Numbered from the stretch's first letter, positions 1-5,726 are shown. The stretch is DNA of 7,897 nt from JBGPIK01 sp041484845 (GCA_041484845.1 JBGPIK010000324.1:1-7897), one strand, 5' to 3'. Notes: generated by a model from the letters alone, not told the origin. A program made the numbers and translations.

Positions 1-2
1 CC

Positions 3-125
3 CAGATCTTCTGCCGGGTCCGCAGCTATCTCTCGACCTGCAGAAAACATGACCTCCCGCCAACTGAGGCGCTACAAACCCTCTTCTCAGGACGACTCCC
101 TGATTTCATCGCCGAACTGGAATAA
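3..125 (+). pseudogene. C-terminal end of an IS66-like transposase (5' end outside window)
   Basis: An open frame enters from the window edge and ends at TAA 123-125, giving about 40 residues. It contains RVRSYLSTCRKHDLPPTEAL and then LFSGRLPDFIAELE. A stretch of the form 'R.YLST.RK....L.AL...F.G' is what I associate with the C-terminus of IS66-type DDE transposases. No catalytic residues lie inside the window, so this assignment rests on a short tail. The sequence just after the stop (about 126-140, ending GAATGGTTAC) could be the terminal inverted repeat of the element, but the other end is not visible. I cannot tell whether the gene is intact upstream, and it may be a functional partial CDS rather than a remnant. 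Confidence 0.45.
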
Positions 126-154
126 GTGCTGAATGGTTACATTATTTTTACTAC

Positions 155-210
155 GTGGGCCGTTGTTTCAGAAAGGGAGTGATCCACGGGTGGTTTTGGC
201 GATTCTAACG
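155..210 (+). repeat. Dispersed repeat, copy A
   Basis: This 56-bp stretch matches 3431-3486 in the same orientation at 48 of 56 positions without gaps. The similarity continues leftward to about 141 with one indel. It lies 30 bp after the stop of the transposase fragment. In one frame both copies read GPLFQ.G..P.V.LAILT, and four of the eight differences are silent or at third positions, so it may derive from a coding sequence. I do not recognise the family. The two copies flank the toxin-antitoxin stretch and the truncated binding-protein gene. Confidence 0.6.
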
Positions 211-266
211 TTTTGGGTGAGAGCCGTGGTCTACCGCGACCATCTTAACCCAATGGTTAGCCGGTG

Positions 267-527
267 TCATTCCAAGGGCGCTATCTTCTGGAGTTCCTCC
301 CGCGCTCGCGCCCGATCCCAATCGGCGAGAAGCTCCCGCTGATGAAGCGTCGCCCACTCAATCACGAGACCTGTTACACGAGGCGACAACCGTCCGGAAA
401 ACACGGCCAGAGTTCGGATATCGATCAACGCAAGGTCGCGGCCATACTCCGCATGAAAGTGCGGTGGGTTGTGATCGTCGAAGAACATCTTGACGACGAT
501 ACCGAAAAAACGGCTGATCTCAGGCAT
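267..527 (-). CDS. DUF4160 domain protein, partner of DUF2442
   Basis: This 86-residue protein matches DUF4160 over its full length. It begins MPEISRFFGIVVKMFFDDH, followed by the family's hallmark histidine-rich motif HNPPHFHAEY at residues 19-28, and later the helical segment with W59, W70 and E64-L67. Its ATG (525-527) overlaps the end of the upstream DUF2442 gene by 8 bases (ATGCCTGA), which indicates translational coupling. DUF4160 and DUF2442 genes are commonly found side by side, and the pair is often suspected to be toxin-antitoxin-like. No biochemical activity is known to me, and which partner would be toxic is unclear. The size and the motif are both intact, so it is probably a functional gene. 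The next 140 bp downstream hold only the dispersed repeat and no clear terminator. Confidence 0.85.
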   Translation of the reverse strand: MPEISRFFGIVVKMFFDDHNPPHFHAEYGRDLALIDIRTLAVFSGRLSPRVTGLVIEWATLHQRELLADWDRARAREELQKIAPLE

Positions 528-804
528 GGGTGGGCTGGTCGCGTAGTGCAGGAAACATGTCTTCCGGTTTCTTGCCCGTCACTTTAAGGTAGAGCGCATC
601 CGGGCATAGATCAATCTTTTCACCCCAGACCAACTCACCGGCTGAACCGATACCAACCTGTTCGAAGATGAGCGGGTCGCGCCAAAGGGCGAACACACCT
701 TTGCCGACCGCTTCAGAGAGGTCGACAGTTCCGGACACCCCATCGTCAAATTCCAGTTCTAGCCGATACCCTGGCAAGACCTTGACCTTCGAAACCCTTC
801 TCAT
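520..804 (-). CDS. DUF2442 domain protein, first gene of the DUF2442-DUF4160 pair
   Basis: This 94-residue protein has the DUF2442 layout. An N-terminal beta-rich part (VKVLPGYRLELEFDDGVSGTVDL, residues 7-29) is followed by FALWRDPLIFEQV and then the family signature W60-G61 plus DLCPDALY at residues 65-72. The ATG at 802-804 is preceded by GGAGG with a 9-nt spacer, a strong ribosome site that supports this start. The stop overlaps the start of the DUF4160 gene, so the two form one transcription unit. The last residues (KKPEDMFPALRDQPTHA) extend past the usual domain. By analogy with other small gene pairs it may be the antitoxin-like or regulatory partner, but this is inferred from gene order only. 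Confidence 0.85.
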   Translation of the reverse strand: MRRVSKVKVLPGYRLELEFDDGVSGTVDLSEAVGKGVFALWRDPLIFEQVGIGSAGELVWGEKIDLCPDALYLKVTGKKPEDMFPALRDQPTHA

Positions 805-949
805 GGCTCAATTCCTCCACCACCTGCAATAGTACCAGGAATGAAGTTCCCCAGAAAGGACTCGATACGATGGCGATTAACCGCTTGCGCTAAGTCCCGC
901 ACCTGGGGCTGGCCGCTTGGCAGACTTTCCCGGTGGCTTAAGCGGAAAA

Positions 950-1192
950 TCAGCCAGACTTCAACTGCGCTTTGGTTTGCTTGGGAAGTGCGGTTATCAC
1001 AGACCGCAACAAGGAATTCACCGACTTCGGAGACCGAAATACGGAGGCGACATCCGGGTCCAACACGACCGCAACTGTCCCGCCCTTCATCAGGGGTGCA
1101 AAACGGTTCGGGCGAGACTTGCGATAGTCGAACCGATATTCCCGTCGCATCTCACCTTGCTTCGATTCTCTACGACTTGATGCTTTCTTCAT
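950..1192 (-). CDS. BrnA-like antitoxin (partner of BrnT)
   Basis: This 80-residue protein belongs to the small antitoxin-like family often encoded directly after BrnT/DUF497 toxins. It has a basic N-terminus (MKKASSRRESKQGEMRREY), a central segment rich in basic residues, and the typical LDPDVASVF (residues 44-52) followed by SVNSLLR (57-63). Such proteins are thought to bind DNA through a C-terminal ribbon-helix-helix-like part and to neutralise the toxin. Its ATG lies 23 bases inside the brnT reading frame, the usual coupling for this pair. The ribosome site (AAAGGA) is only 2 nt from the ATG. The C-terminal tail after residue 70 (KQTKAQLKSG) is unusual and may be drift. With its toxin gene truncated, it may now be an orphan antitoxin. 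Confidence 0.75.
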   Translation of the reverse strand: MKKASSRRESKQGEMRREYRFDYRKSRPNRFAPLMKGGTVAVVLDPDVASVFRSPKSVNSLLRSVITALPKQTKAQLKSG

Positions 1193-1373
1193 GGTCCTTT
1201 CGCTCTCGCCTTGTTACCTTTCGTGCACTAAAGATTCTAACTGATTCGCCTTGTGACATAAAGCACACGACCAGTAAGCGCTCTTTGGCTGAATGTCCGA
1301 TTATAATCTTCCGTTGTTCTTCGATCGAATGATCGTCGTCATCAAAGATCCTCGCCAAGCCGTCGGCAAACAC
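1170..1373 (-). pseudogene. brnT: BrnT-type toxin gene lacking its 5' end
   Basis: The frame encodes FADGLARIFDDDDHS, EEQRKIIIGHSAKERLLVVCF and VRIFSARKVTRRERKDHEES, which is the middle and C-terminal part of BrnT (DUF497), a RelE-fold ribonuclease toxin. Family members are about 90-100 residues and begin with a conserved F.WD..K...N..KHGV.F segment. That segment is absent here: recognisable homology starts at the GTG near 1373. Just upstream is a duplicated 12-mer GGAAAAGTAAAG (1379-1402) and then the palindromic element at 1402-1469. The open frame continues into the element, but no plausible start with a ribosome site is seen. The 5' part is not found on the other side of the element, so this is a deletion or rearrangement and not a plain insertion. 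The toxin is probably inactive, while the downstream antitoxin remains intact. Confidence 0.75.
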
Positions 1374-1378
1374 TGTGA

Positions 1379-1402
1379 GGAAAAGTAAAGGGAAAAGTAA
1401 AG
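1379..1402. repeat. Tandem 12-bp duplication GGAAAAGTAAAG
   Basis: The 12-mer GGAAAAGTAAAG occurs twice head to tail at 1379-1390 and 1391-1402, directly against the left foot of the palindromic element. The second element copy has a single equivalent, GGAAAAGTAGAG, at 3051-3062. The duplicated foot suggests slippage or a repeated recombination event at the element boundary. Confidence 0.8.
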
Positions 1403-1469
1403 GGTCAGGATTGTATACATGAATAAAGCATTGAATGAGAACACCCCTTCATCTATGCAAACCGGACCC
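1402..1469. mobile_element. REP/MITE-like palindromic element, copy 1 (decayed stem)
   Basis: This 68-bp inverted repeat has 23-nt arms (1402-1424 and 1447-1469, 18 of 23 pairs matching) around a 22-nt loop (1425-1446). It differs from copy 2 (3062-3129) at six positions, all in the arms, and the loop is identical. The match to copy 2 continues on both sides: GGAAAAGTA.AG to the left and CGATCAACTC to the right, so the unit is about 100 bp (1379/1390 to 1478). It separates the higA stop (1491) from the broken brnT. The foot reads GTAA where copy 2 has GTAG. It may also act as a transcription-ending hairpin after higA. No transposase for it is encoded here. Confidence 0.8.
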
Positions 1470-1490
1470 GATCAACTCCTGCAGAACCTG

Positions 1491-1775
1491 CTACGCTGCA
1501 ATTTTTCGGACGCGTAGTTTCTTGCGGCGTTGCTCGGCGTGCCATAGGTCGTATTGAACCTGTTGAGAAAGCCAACTTTCCGCAGAGGTGCCAAAGGCGA
1601 TCGATAGCCGCACGGCCATCTCCGGGCTAATTCCGGCGCGACCATTCAGGATCGCCGATAGGGTTTTGCGACTGACATCAAGCGCCTTGGCTGCATCGGT
1701 GATACTCAGCTTCAACGGTTCTAGGCACAGACTCTTCAAAACTTCCCCGGGGTGGGGCGGATTATGCATGCGCAT
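1491..1775 (-). CDS. higA: HigA-family antitoxin (XRE-type HTH)
   Basis: This 94-residue protein starts MRMHNPPHPGEVL, the nearly invariant opening of HigA-type addiction-module antidotes. A helix-turn-helix at about residues 25-46 (ITDAAKALDVSRKTLSAILNG) follows, then PEMAVRLSIAFGTSAESWLSQQVQYDLW, typical of the family. HigA binds and neutralises the HigB ribonuclease and represses the operon through the HTH. The frame is open 12 bases further upstream to a TTG, but the ATG at 1773-1775 is preferred because GAGG lies 7 nt before it and the HNPPHPGE motif then falls at the usual place. It begins 8 bases after the higB stop, so the two genes are co-transcribed. The length and key motifs are intact. 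Confidence 0.93.
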   Translation of the reverse strand: MRMHNPPHPGEVLKSLCLEPLKLSITDAAKALDVSRKTLSAILNGRAGISPEMAVRLSIAFGTSAESWLSQQVQYDLWHAEQRRKKLRVRKIAA

Positions 1776-1783
1776 TTTGCACC

Positions 1784-2062
1784 TCAATGGTAATCTTCAT
1801 AATCGACATGGTCAGTATCCTTACCGACGAATTCAAAGGTAACTCTCCAATTTCCACTCACCTTCACGGCCCAAGCTCCTCTTCGATCCCCCTTGAGCCG
1901 ATGAAGACCTAATCCGGGCAGGTTCATATCTTCAGTCGCGGCGGAAACATTCAGTCGACCTAAAATTAGCCGCAGTCGATCGGCGTGTTGGGGTTGTATC
2001 CCGGCTTTGCTCCCCGCCGTGTAAAACTTCTCAATGCCTTTGTGCTTAAAACTGCGGATCAC
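1784..2062 (-). CDS. higB: HigB-family toxin (RelE/HigB mRNA interferase)
   Basis: The 92-residue product matches HigB over its full length: IRSFKHKGIEKFYTAGSKAG, then NLPG (residues 47-50), LHRLKGD (53-59), the conserved GNWRVTF (70-76) and the C-terminal VDYEDYH. HigB toxins cleave mRNA in ribosomes under stress and are held in check by HigA, encoded 8 bases downstream. I chose the GTG at 2060-2062 because family members begin at M/V-I-R-S-F-K-H-K. The frame stays open 32 codons further upstream to 2158, but that extension (LEHVFLHSVTLRVTLAT) has no family similarity and covers the probable operator. No strong ribosome site precedes the GTG, which would keep toxin yield low. The order toxin then antitoxin is the normal one for higBA. 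Confidence 0.92.
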   Translation of the reverse strand: MIRSFKHKGIEKFYTAGSKAGIQPQHADRLRLILGRLNVSAATEDMNLPGLGLHRLKGDRRGAWAVKVSGNWRVTFEFVGKDTDHVDYEDYH

Positions 2063-2072
2063 GGTTGCAAGT

Positions 2073-2089
2073 GTAACCCTTAAGGTTAC
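2073..2089. promoter_or_regulatory. Probable HigA operator upstream of higB
   Basis: GTAACC-CTTAA-GGTTAC is a 17-bp inverted repeat with 6-bp arms whose edge lies 10 bp upstream of the chosen higB GTG. HigA-type repressors bind palindromes at this place in their own promoters. The site would lie within the coding sequence if the upstream start at 2158 were used, which supports the shorter gene. The role is inferred from position and symmetry. Confidence 0.55.
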
Positions 2090-2208
2090 GCTATGCAAGA
2101 ACACGTGCTCCAAATAAACGCCATATCGCAATTCACGCCTTAACTTGTTAAACGCCATCCAAAGATGTCATCTTGACGCTTATCGCGTCTGTAACTTAGG
2201 CACGCTCT

Positions 2209-2279
2209 GGGATGCGGTCGTCCAACTGGACAGGCTGCTTCTCGCAGCTCGACTTTGTCCAGCTAGTCGACAGCGTCCC
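2209..2279. repeat. 71-bp imperfect palindrome in the gap between higB and the binding-protein fragment
   Basis: Arms of 24 nt (2209-2232 and 2256-2279) pair at 19 of 24 positions around a 23-nt loop that itself holds a small hairpin, GCTGC-TTCTC-GCAGC (2234-2248). It shares no clear sequence with the 68-bp element. The 400-bp stretch 2063-2462 has no recognisable gene: open frames through it have no family resemblance. The palindrome could be another REP/MITE-like unit, an attC-like recombination site (I see no RYYYAAC/GTTRRRY ends on it), or the end structure of a transcript. Confidence 0.55.
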
Positions 2280-2462
2280 ATTTCTTTTCCCTTTGTAACT
2301 TCTGCGTTCGAGGCATACTCGCGGGAGATCACGTCGGCGTCGGCCAGTCTTGATTTTTTAGTCGCCGGCGTTGGGTTTCTAAAGTTTTCAGTGGATTAGT
2401 CACTCGGCGCAAATTCAATCACGTTCGCCGATATATAAAGTTGCTGAACAAAGTAATCAAGT

Positions 2463-3048
2463 TTAGTGACCGGGAGAATCTTTCAACGCTTCTTTTAAAA
2501 AACTTTGATCGAGAAATTTTCCTGGATTAGGCAGCGGGCCTTTGGCTTGGGTCTGCTCCGCATAAATTTGCAAAACGACCTGAAGGCCTTCGAGGGTCAC
2601 ATCGCCATACGGATGCCACAGTCCCTTTTCCGTGTAGAATTCCCAGGCTTTGCGGGCATAGGCTGGTTTAAGATTCATCTCTCTCGCTAAGAGATCCACG
2701 GCGGCGTCTTTGTTGGCGTAGAGCCAGCGATTCGCCGCCACGATCGCCTTCATAAAGCGAACCACCACCGGCCGGTTCTCTTCCGCCCATGCGCGCCGAA
2801 CGGAATACACGGAGAGTTGATAATGGGGCATCACATCGATAAAGCGGCCGATGGTATTGAAGCCCTGCTCTTCGGCGACATAATTCAGCGGCAGCGATAA
2901 GGCTGCCGCCGCGATCTGGCCCGAGGCGAGCGCGGCAAAAGCCTGCGGCGATCCGCCGACATTGATTAGCTTATAATCGCGCGAAAACTCCAGACCCTTG
3001 GCCTTGAGCACGCGGCGAAAGGCGAACGCTGTTCCCGCCGTGCGGCTG
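2463..3048 (-). pseudogene. NMT1/SsuA-like substrate-binding protein gene, 5'-truncated second copy
   Basis: This is the 3' part of a second copy of the gene at 6026-7003. It aligns without gaps to 6026-6611, covering residues 132-325 of the full protein. By eye there are about 35 base differences in 586 (roughly 94% identity), yet only about five residue changes, four of them in the last 20 residues. So the copy was held under purifying selection for most of its history and was broken recently. Residues 1-131, including the signal peptide and the N-terminal ligand lobe, are missing. The homology stops exactly where the palindromic element begins (3048/3051), and the lost part is not on its far side. 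The frame stays open into the element up to a GTG at 3104 that lacks a ribosome site. The product, if made, would lack half of the binding fold. Confidence 0.85.
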
Positions 3049-3061
3049 GGGGAAAAGTAGA

Positions 3062-3129
3062 GGGTCAGGCTTGCATAGATGAATAAAGCATTGAATGAGA
3101 ACACCCATTCATCTATGCAAGCCTGACCC
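3062..3129. mobile_element. REP/MITE-like palindromic element, copy 2 (perfect stem)
   Basis: Arms of 23 nt (3062-3084 and 3107-3129, beginning GGGTCAGGCTTGCATAG and its exact complement) pair perfectly around a 22-nt loop (3085-3106) that is identical to copy 1. A GTAG tetranucleotide at 3057-3060 sits one base before the 5' foot of the stem, as in REP sequences recognised by RAYT (REP-associated Y1) transposases. Flanks shared with copy 1 extend the unit to about 3051-3138. It marks the break point of the truncated binding-protein gene. The intact stem suggests a younger insertion than copy 1. No RAYT gene is in the window, so mobilisation would be in trans. Confidence 0.82.
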
Positions 3130-3680
3130 GATCAACTCTTCTGAAGAAATTATGCAAGACTTTGGCACTCGACTATTGGTGCACCGAGGGAACGGCGTGA
3201 CACGCGGTCGCCGAGAAGTGAGCTTCGTAGCGAGCGGGGCATGTCAACGTCATGCTGCAATGACGTCTATGAGTGCTTGGCCACAGGCTCGCGTTTCTCC
3301 TTCGCCGTGCGCTCCAGCACAACATCTTGAAGGCCTCTTCAAGGCACAGTCTTATTGCCCGCTATGGTGCGGAATGCGAACAGGTTCCCAATTGCATGCG
3401 AACACTTTTCAGCTGATTATTTTTTAATATGTGGGCCGTTGTTTCAAAACGGGCGTTATCCACAGGTGTTTTTGGCGATATTAACGATACGCTGTCCTGT
3501 TGCCGGCCAGCATTCTCCTGCAAATTACCACCGACATTATGAGGCCGGCAATCCGGACCAGCGAATTGTTATACGCGCACCGGCTTGGGGTCGCCAAAAA
3601 CCAATTGAGCTACGTGTCGGCAGCGGACAAGTCGGCCTAAACTTCTCTGTCGACGAAAGTGCGATCTGAATTCTATTTTT
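3130..3680. other. Gene-poor stretch with repeats, no recognisable gene
   Basis: No open frame here on either strand resembles a known family. Long plus-strand frames exist (for example to 3667), but their composition and sequence do not look like a conserved protein. The stretch holds a 20-bp palindrome ACGTCAT-GCTGCA-ATGACGT at 3247-3266 and copy B of the dispersed repeat at 3431-3486. The missing 5' part of the truncated binding-protein gene is not present here. Confidence 0.6.
3431..3486 (+). repeat. Dispersed repeat, copy B
   Basis: This is the second copy of the repeat at 155-210, in direct orientation, matching at 48 of 56 positions. The shared frame reads GPLFQNG..PQVFLAILT here. It lies 195 bp downstream of the DUF3800 stop in transcription terms. 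It is not next to any visible transposase fragment. Confidence 0.6.
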
Positions 3681-4625
3681 CTAACCCAGGGTCACATGGC
3701 TGGTAAGGTGTGCGTTAGTACACTCCACTTCTACCGCTCCGCTCTTTAATACAACCAGCTGCGTATGCTTCTTTAGACCTGAAAGATTCACCGATGAGGC
3801 AAATTCACGAAGTAGCTGTGCCTTCAAGGTTACCGAAGGATCTGAGTACCCGTGTAATTCTTTGATTGTGTTGTAAAAAGAATGGCAAATAAGATCCGCG
3901 GCTTGTATCGCAAAATTGTGTTTGGAGTCTACAAAGTCAATTGCGATCACTCGGCAGTTCTTCAATTGTGGTACGAGCCGTGGAATCAAGGCGTTCGCAG
4001 CGATTTGCAAAGCTTCCCGAACTTTTATGATCAATCCTACACCTAACGAACTTTGGGCGCCTGTGACATTATTGGCTTCCCTCGCGTATTGGTGCTTATT
4101 GTCAAATATAAACTGAAAGTGGCACTCTGGAATTTCCACTTGAACAATTCCTGGCAAATGCCAAATAAGCCAATAGAGTTGTCTGGAAAATTCTTTCTGC
4201 AGCTTTGCGGAGCAGTTCAAGCCCAATTTGGCAAACGACTGCCTAAGAGCCGTCTGAATATTATTTACATGTGGCGAACTTAGATATCGATCAAACGCAT
4301 CAACGCTGACGATCGAGCGAAACGACGATATGTCCGCAAGCTGCGTGACCCCGCTTACATAGTCTGCAAGAAAGTCCCGATAGATAGAATAGTGTCTCTT
4401 TGTGATGTTAGCTCCTTTAAATTCTTTTGTATTCGCTTGAATCTGGCCAAGAAACTTCGCTGAGCGAGAACGAAGCTCTCGCAAATATAGTGATCCGGGA
4501 AGTATTAGCGCAGACTGCAAAAAACCTGAATTCCTGTTCAGATATGTCTCGTCGACGTAAACTTCCACGCTAGGCGGATTAGGCTTCGGCACATATAATT
4601 CACCCTGTTTAATAAACTCAGTCAT
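3681..4625 (-). CDS. DUF3800 protein, predicted RNase H-fold nuclease-like
   Basis: The 314-residue product has the DUF3800 pattern: an early strand with an acidic pair, VEVYVDETYLN (D25, E26), then LQSALILPG, EFKGANI at 68-74 (E/K-G), FIFDNKHQ (D175), and the C-terminal AIDFVDSKHNFAIQAADLICHSFYN (D233, D244). In DUF3800 proteins these spaced acidic residues resemble an RNase H-like metal site, so a nuclease role is predicted but, to my knowledge, unproven. I chose the ATG at 4623-4625 because GAGG lies 8 nt before it. A TTG at 4643 is the only longer option. It follows the FRG gene on the same strand after 270 bp that contain a strong hairpin (4833-4877), so shared transcription is possible but not certain. 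The gene is visibly richer in A+T than the binding-protein and CoA-transferase genes, which suggests separate acquisition. Confidence 0.82.
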   Translation of the reverse strand: MTEFIKQGELYVPKPNPPSVEVYVDETYLNRNSGFLQSALILPGSLYLRELRSRSAKFLGQIQANTKEFKGANITKRHYSIYRDFLADYVSGVTQLADISSFRSIVSVDAFDRYLSSPHVNNIQTALRQSFAKLGLNCSAKLQKEFSRQLYWLIWHLPGIVQVEIPECHFQFIFDNKHQYAREANNVTGAQSSLGVGLIIKVREALQIAANALIPRLVPQLKNCRVIAIDFVDSKHNFAIQAADLICHSFYNTIKELHGYSDPSVTLKAQLLREFASSVNLSGLKKHTQLVVLKSGAVEVECTNAHLTSHVTLG

Positions 4626-4832
4626 TGTATCATCCTCGATCAATGCCCAAGCTAGAAAAGTACCTTAGGAATGATAGCTGGGCTAATGCGCTTACGACGA
4701 CGAGAAATGTGTATGAGCCACGAACGATGGCTAGTCCAGGCCAACCGGCGAGTATGATCTTTCCTACGCCTCCATAAATATGATCCTACAAACCGGAACG
4801 GCGCAAGGTCGGGGTGAAAGTGTATAACGAGC

Positions 4833-4877
4833 GGGCGCTCAGGCGCGGCCCACTGTCTGCCGTCGCCTGGAGCGCCC
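4833..4877. terminator. GC-rich hairpin after the FRG gene (terminator- or attenuator-like)
   Basis: GGGCGCTCAGGCG (4833-4845) pairs with CGCCTGGAGCGCCC (4864-4877), giving 13 base pairs with one bulged base around an 18-nt loop. It begins 19 bp past the FRG stop codon. No run of T follows it on the minus strand, so it is not a classic intrinsic terminator. It may protect the 3' end of the FRG mRNA or lower read-through into the DUF3800 gene. The rest of the 270-bp gap 4626-4895 shows nothing I can name. Confidence 0.4.
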
Positions 4878-4895
4878 TGATACAGCTAAAACTCT

Positions 4896-5726
4896 TCATT
4901 TTAGAAGGCCGCGAGCTCGTTTGATCTCTCTCGAAAGGTGATCCAGGTCGTTGTAAATTGAGAACTCGTTAATGTTTAGCCTTCTCAACTCATCTCGTAT
5001 AGTTTTCTTAGCGCACGCCGGAACTCTGATGCGGCCCAGGGTCGGGTTCTGGCACGGTGCGGAACTGTGCGTGTGTAGCGTGAAGCAGGAACTTTGCTGG
5101 CCAATACGACCAGCCCGATTGTCCGGTCTGATCGGCACAATAAGGGGCTGCCGCTTCGTTTTGGGCTCGTGCCAGAATGATAACCCGATGGCGTCCGTTG
5201 CGTAAGGATGCCGCATAGTTATAATGCCTATAGGCTGACCCGAATCCTTCTTAGCTGGCGTCGGAAGGAGTTTGGGGGCGTCCATCACCAGCACGTCGCC
5301 GTCCGTCTTTTTGTCGGCATCGTTCACAGCGAAGAAGAAAGCGGCAAGAGGATTAGTAGTCCAATCCAGCAATCTGGTCGGCATCCCGTAGTGCTGGGCA
5401 ATGAAATAGGTCTCCACAATGGCGTTAGGGTCGAGTAGAGTAGCTCCCGAGGTCCGGAACTCGCTTAACATTTCGCGCTCAAGGTTCAGCCGCTTTCCTT
5501 CCCCATCTTTGCCGTACATAGTCGCGGCACACGCCGTAAAGTCATCCCTGTAAACTCCAGGCCATAGTAGATAAGATTCATCCTCATGTCCGCGGTACCA
5601 CACGCGCCGGTGCGTGTCTGCGCCGACAATGTTATTGGTTGTGTGCCATTTCGTAATCTGCTCAAGCAACTTGCTGACGTTGGCGGCTTCTCCAACGCAA
5701 TATTTCGGAAGCTCGATCTGCGCCAC
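4896..5726 (-). CDS. FRG domain-containing protein
   Basis: The 276-residue protein carries the FRG domain: VWYRGH at 42-47, LLWPGVYR at 53-60, NLEREML at 81-87, and the very conserved block AQHYGMPTRLLDWTTNPL (110-127) with AAFFFA after it. The C-terminal part has RAGRIGQQSSCFTLH and NINEFSIYNDLDHLSREIKR, as in full-length members. No signal peptide or membrane segment is seen, so it should be cytoplasmic. The biochemical activity of FRG is not established to my knowledge, and such genes are frequent in variable and defence-rich regions. Translation starts at a GTG (5724-5726) with GGAG 7 nt upstream. A 24-bp palindrome lies 71 bp upstream and the DUF3800 gene follows on the same strand. Size and motifs are intact. 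Confidence 0.88.
   Translation of the reverse strand: MAQIELPKYCVGEAANVSKLLEQITKWHTTNNIVGADTHRRVWYRGHEDESYLLWPGVYRDDFTACAATMYGKDGEGKRLNLEREMLSEFRTSGATLLDPNAIVETYFIAQHYGMPTRLLDWTTNPLAAFFFAVNDADKKTDGDVLVMDAPKLLPTPAKKDSGQPIGIITMRHPYATDAIGLSFWHEPKTKRQPLIVPIRPDNRAGRIGQQSSCFTLHTHSSAPCQNPTLGRIRVPACAKKTIRDELRRLNINEFSIYNDLDHLSREIKRARGLLK

Noticed and set aside
1784..2158. Longer higB start giving 124 residues
   Set aside because: The extra 32 residues lack family similarity and would place the probable operator inside the gene. The GTG at 2060-2062 gives the normal HigB length and N-terminus.
2140..2160. GTTTAAC/GTTAAAC, possible integron attC core sites near the higB upstream region
   Set aside because: Only one 7-mer fits the loose core pattern. 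No paired core site with L boxes lies at a proper distance, and the other palindromes lack the GTTRRRY ends.
2145..2399. 84-residue plus-strand open frame over the 71-bp palindrome
   Set aside because: It resembles no known protein and runs through an imperfect inverted repeat, and its start lies in the opposite-strand frame upstream of higB.
3456..3464. TTATCCACA, a perfect DnaA-box consensus
   Set aside because: It is a single site inside the dispersed repeat. The other repeat copy has TGATCCACG, and there is no cluster of boxes, AT-rich unwinding region or dnaA/rep gene, so an origin is not supported.
3355..3669. 104-residue plus-strand open frame before the DUF3800 gene end
   Set aside because: Only the part inside the dispersed repeat has any counterpart. 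The rest shows no conserved motif and there is no ribosome site.
4803..4922. Plus-strand frame reading KVYNERALRRGPLSAVAWSA
   Set aside because: It looked protein-like, but it has no start codon with a ribosome site, crosses the GC-rich hairpin, overlaps the end of the FRG gene and matches no family I recognise.
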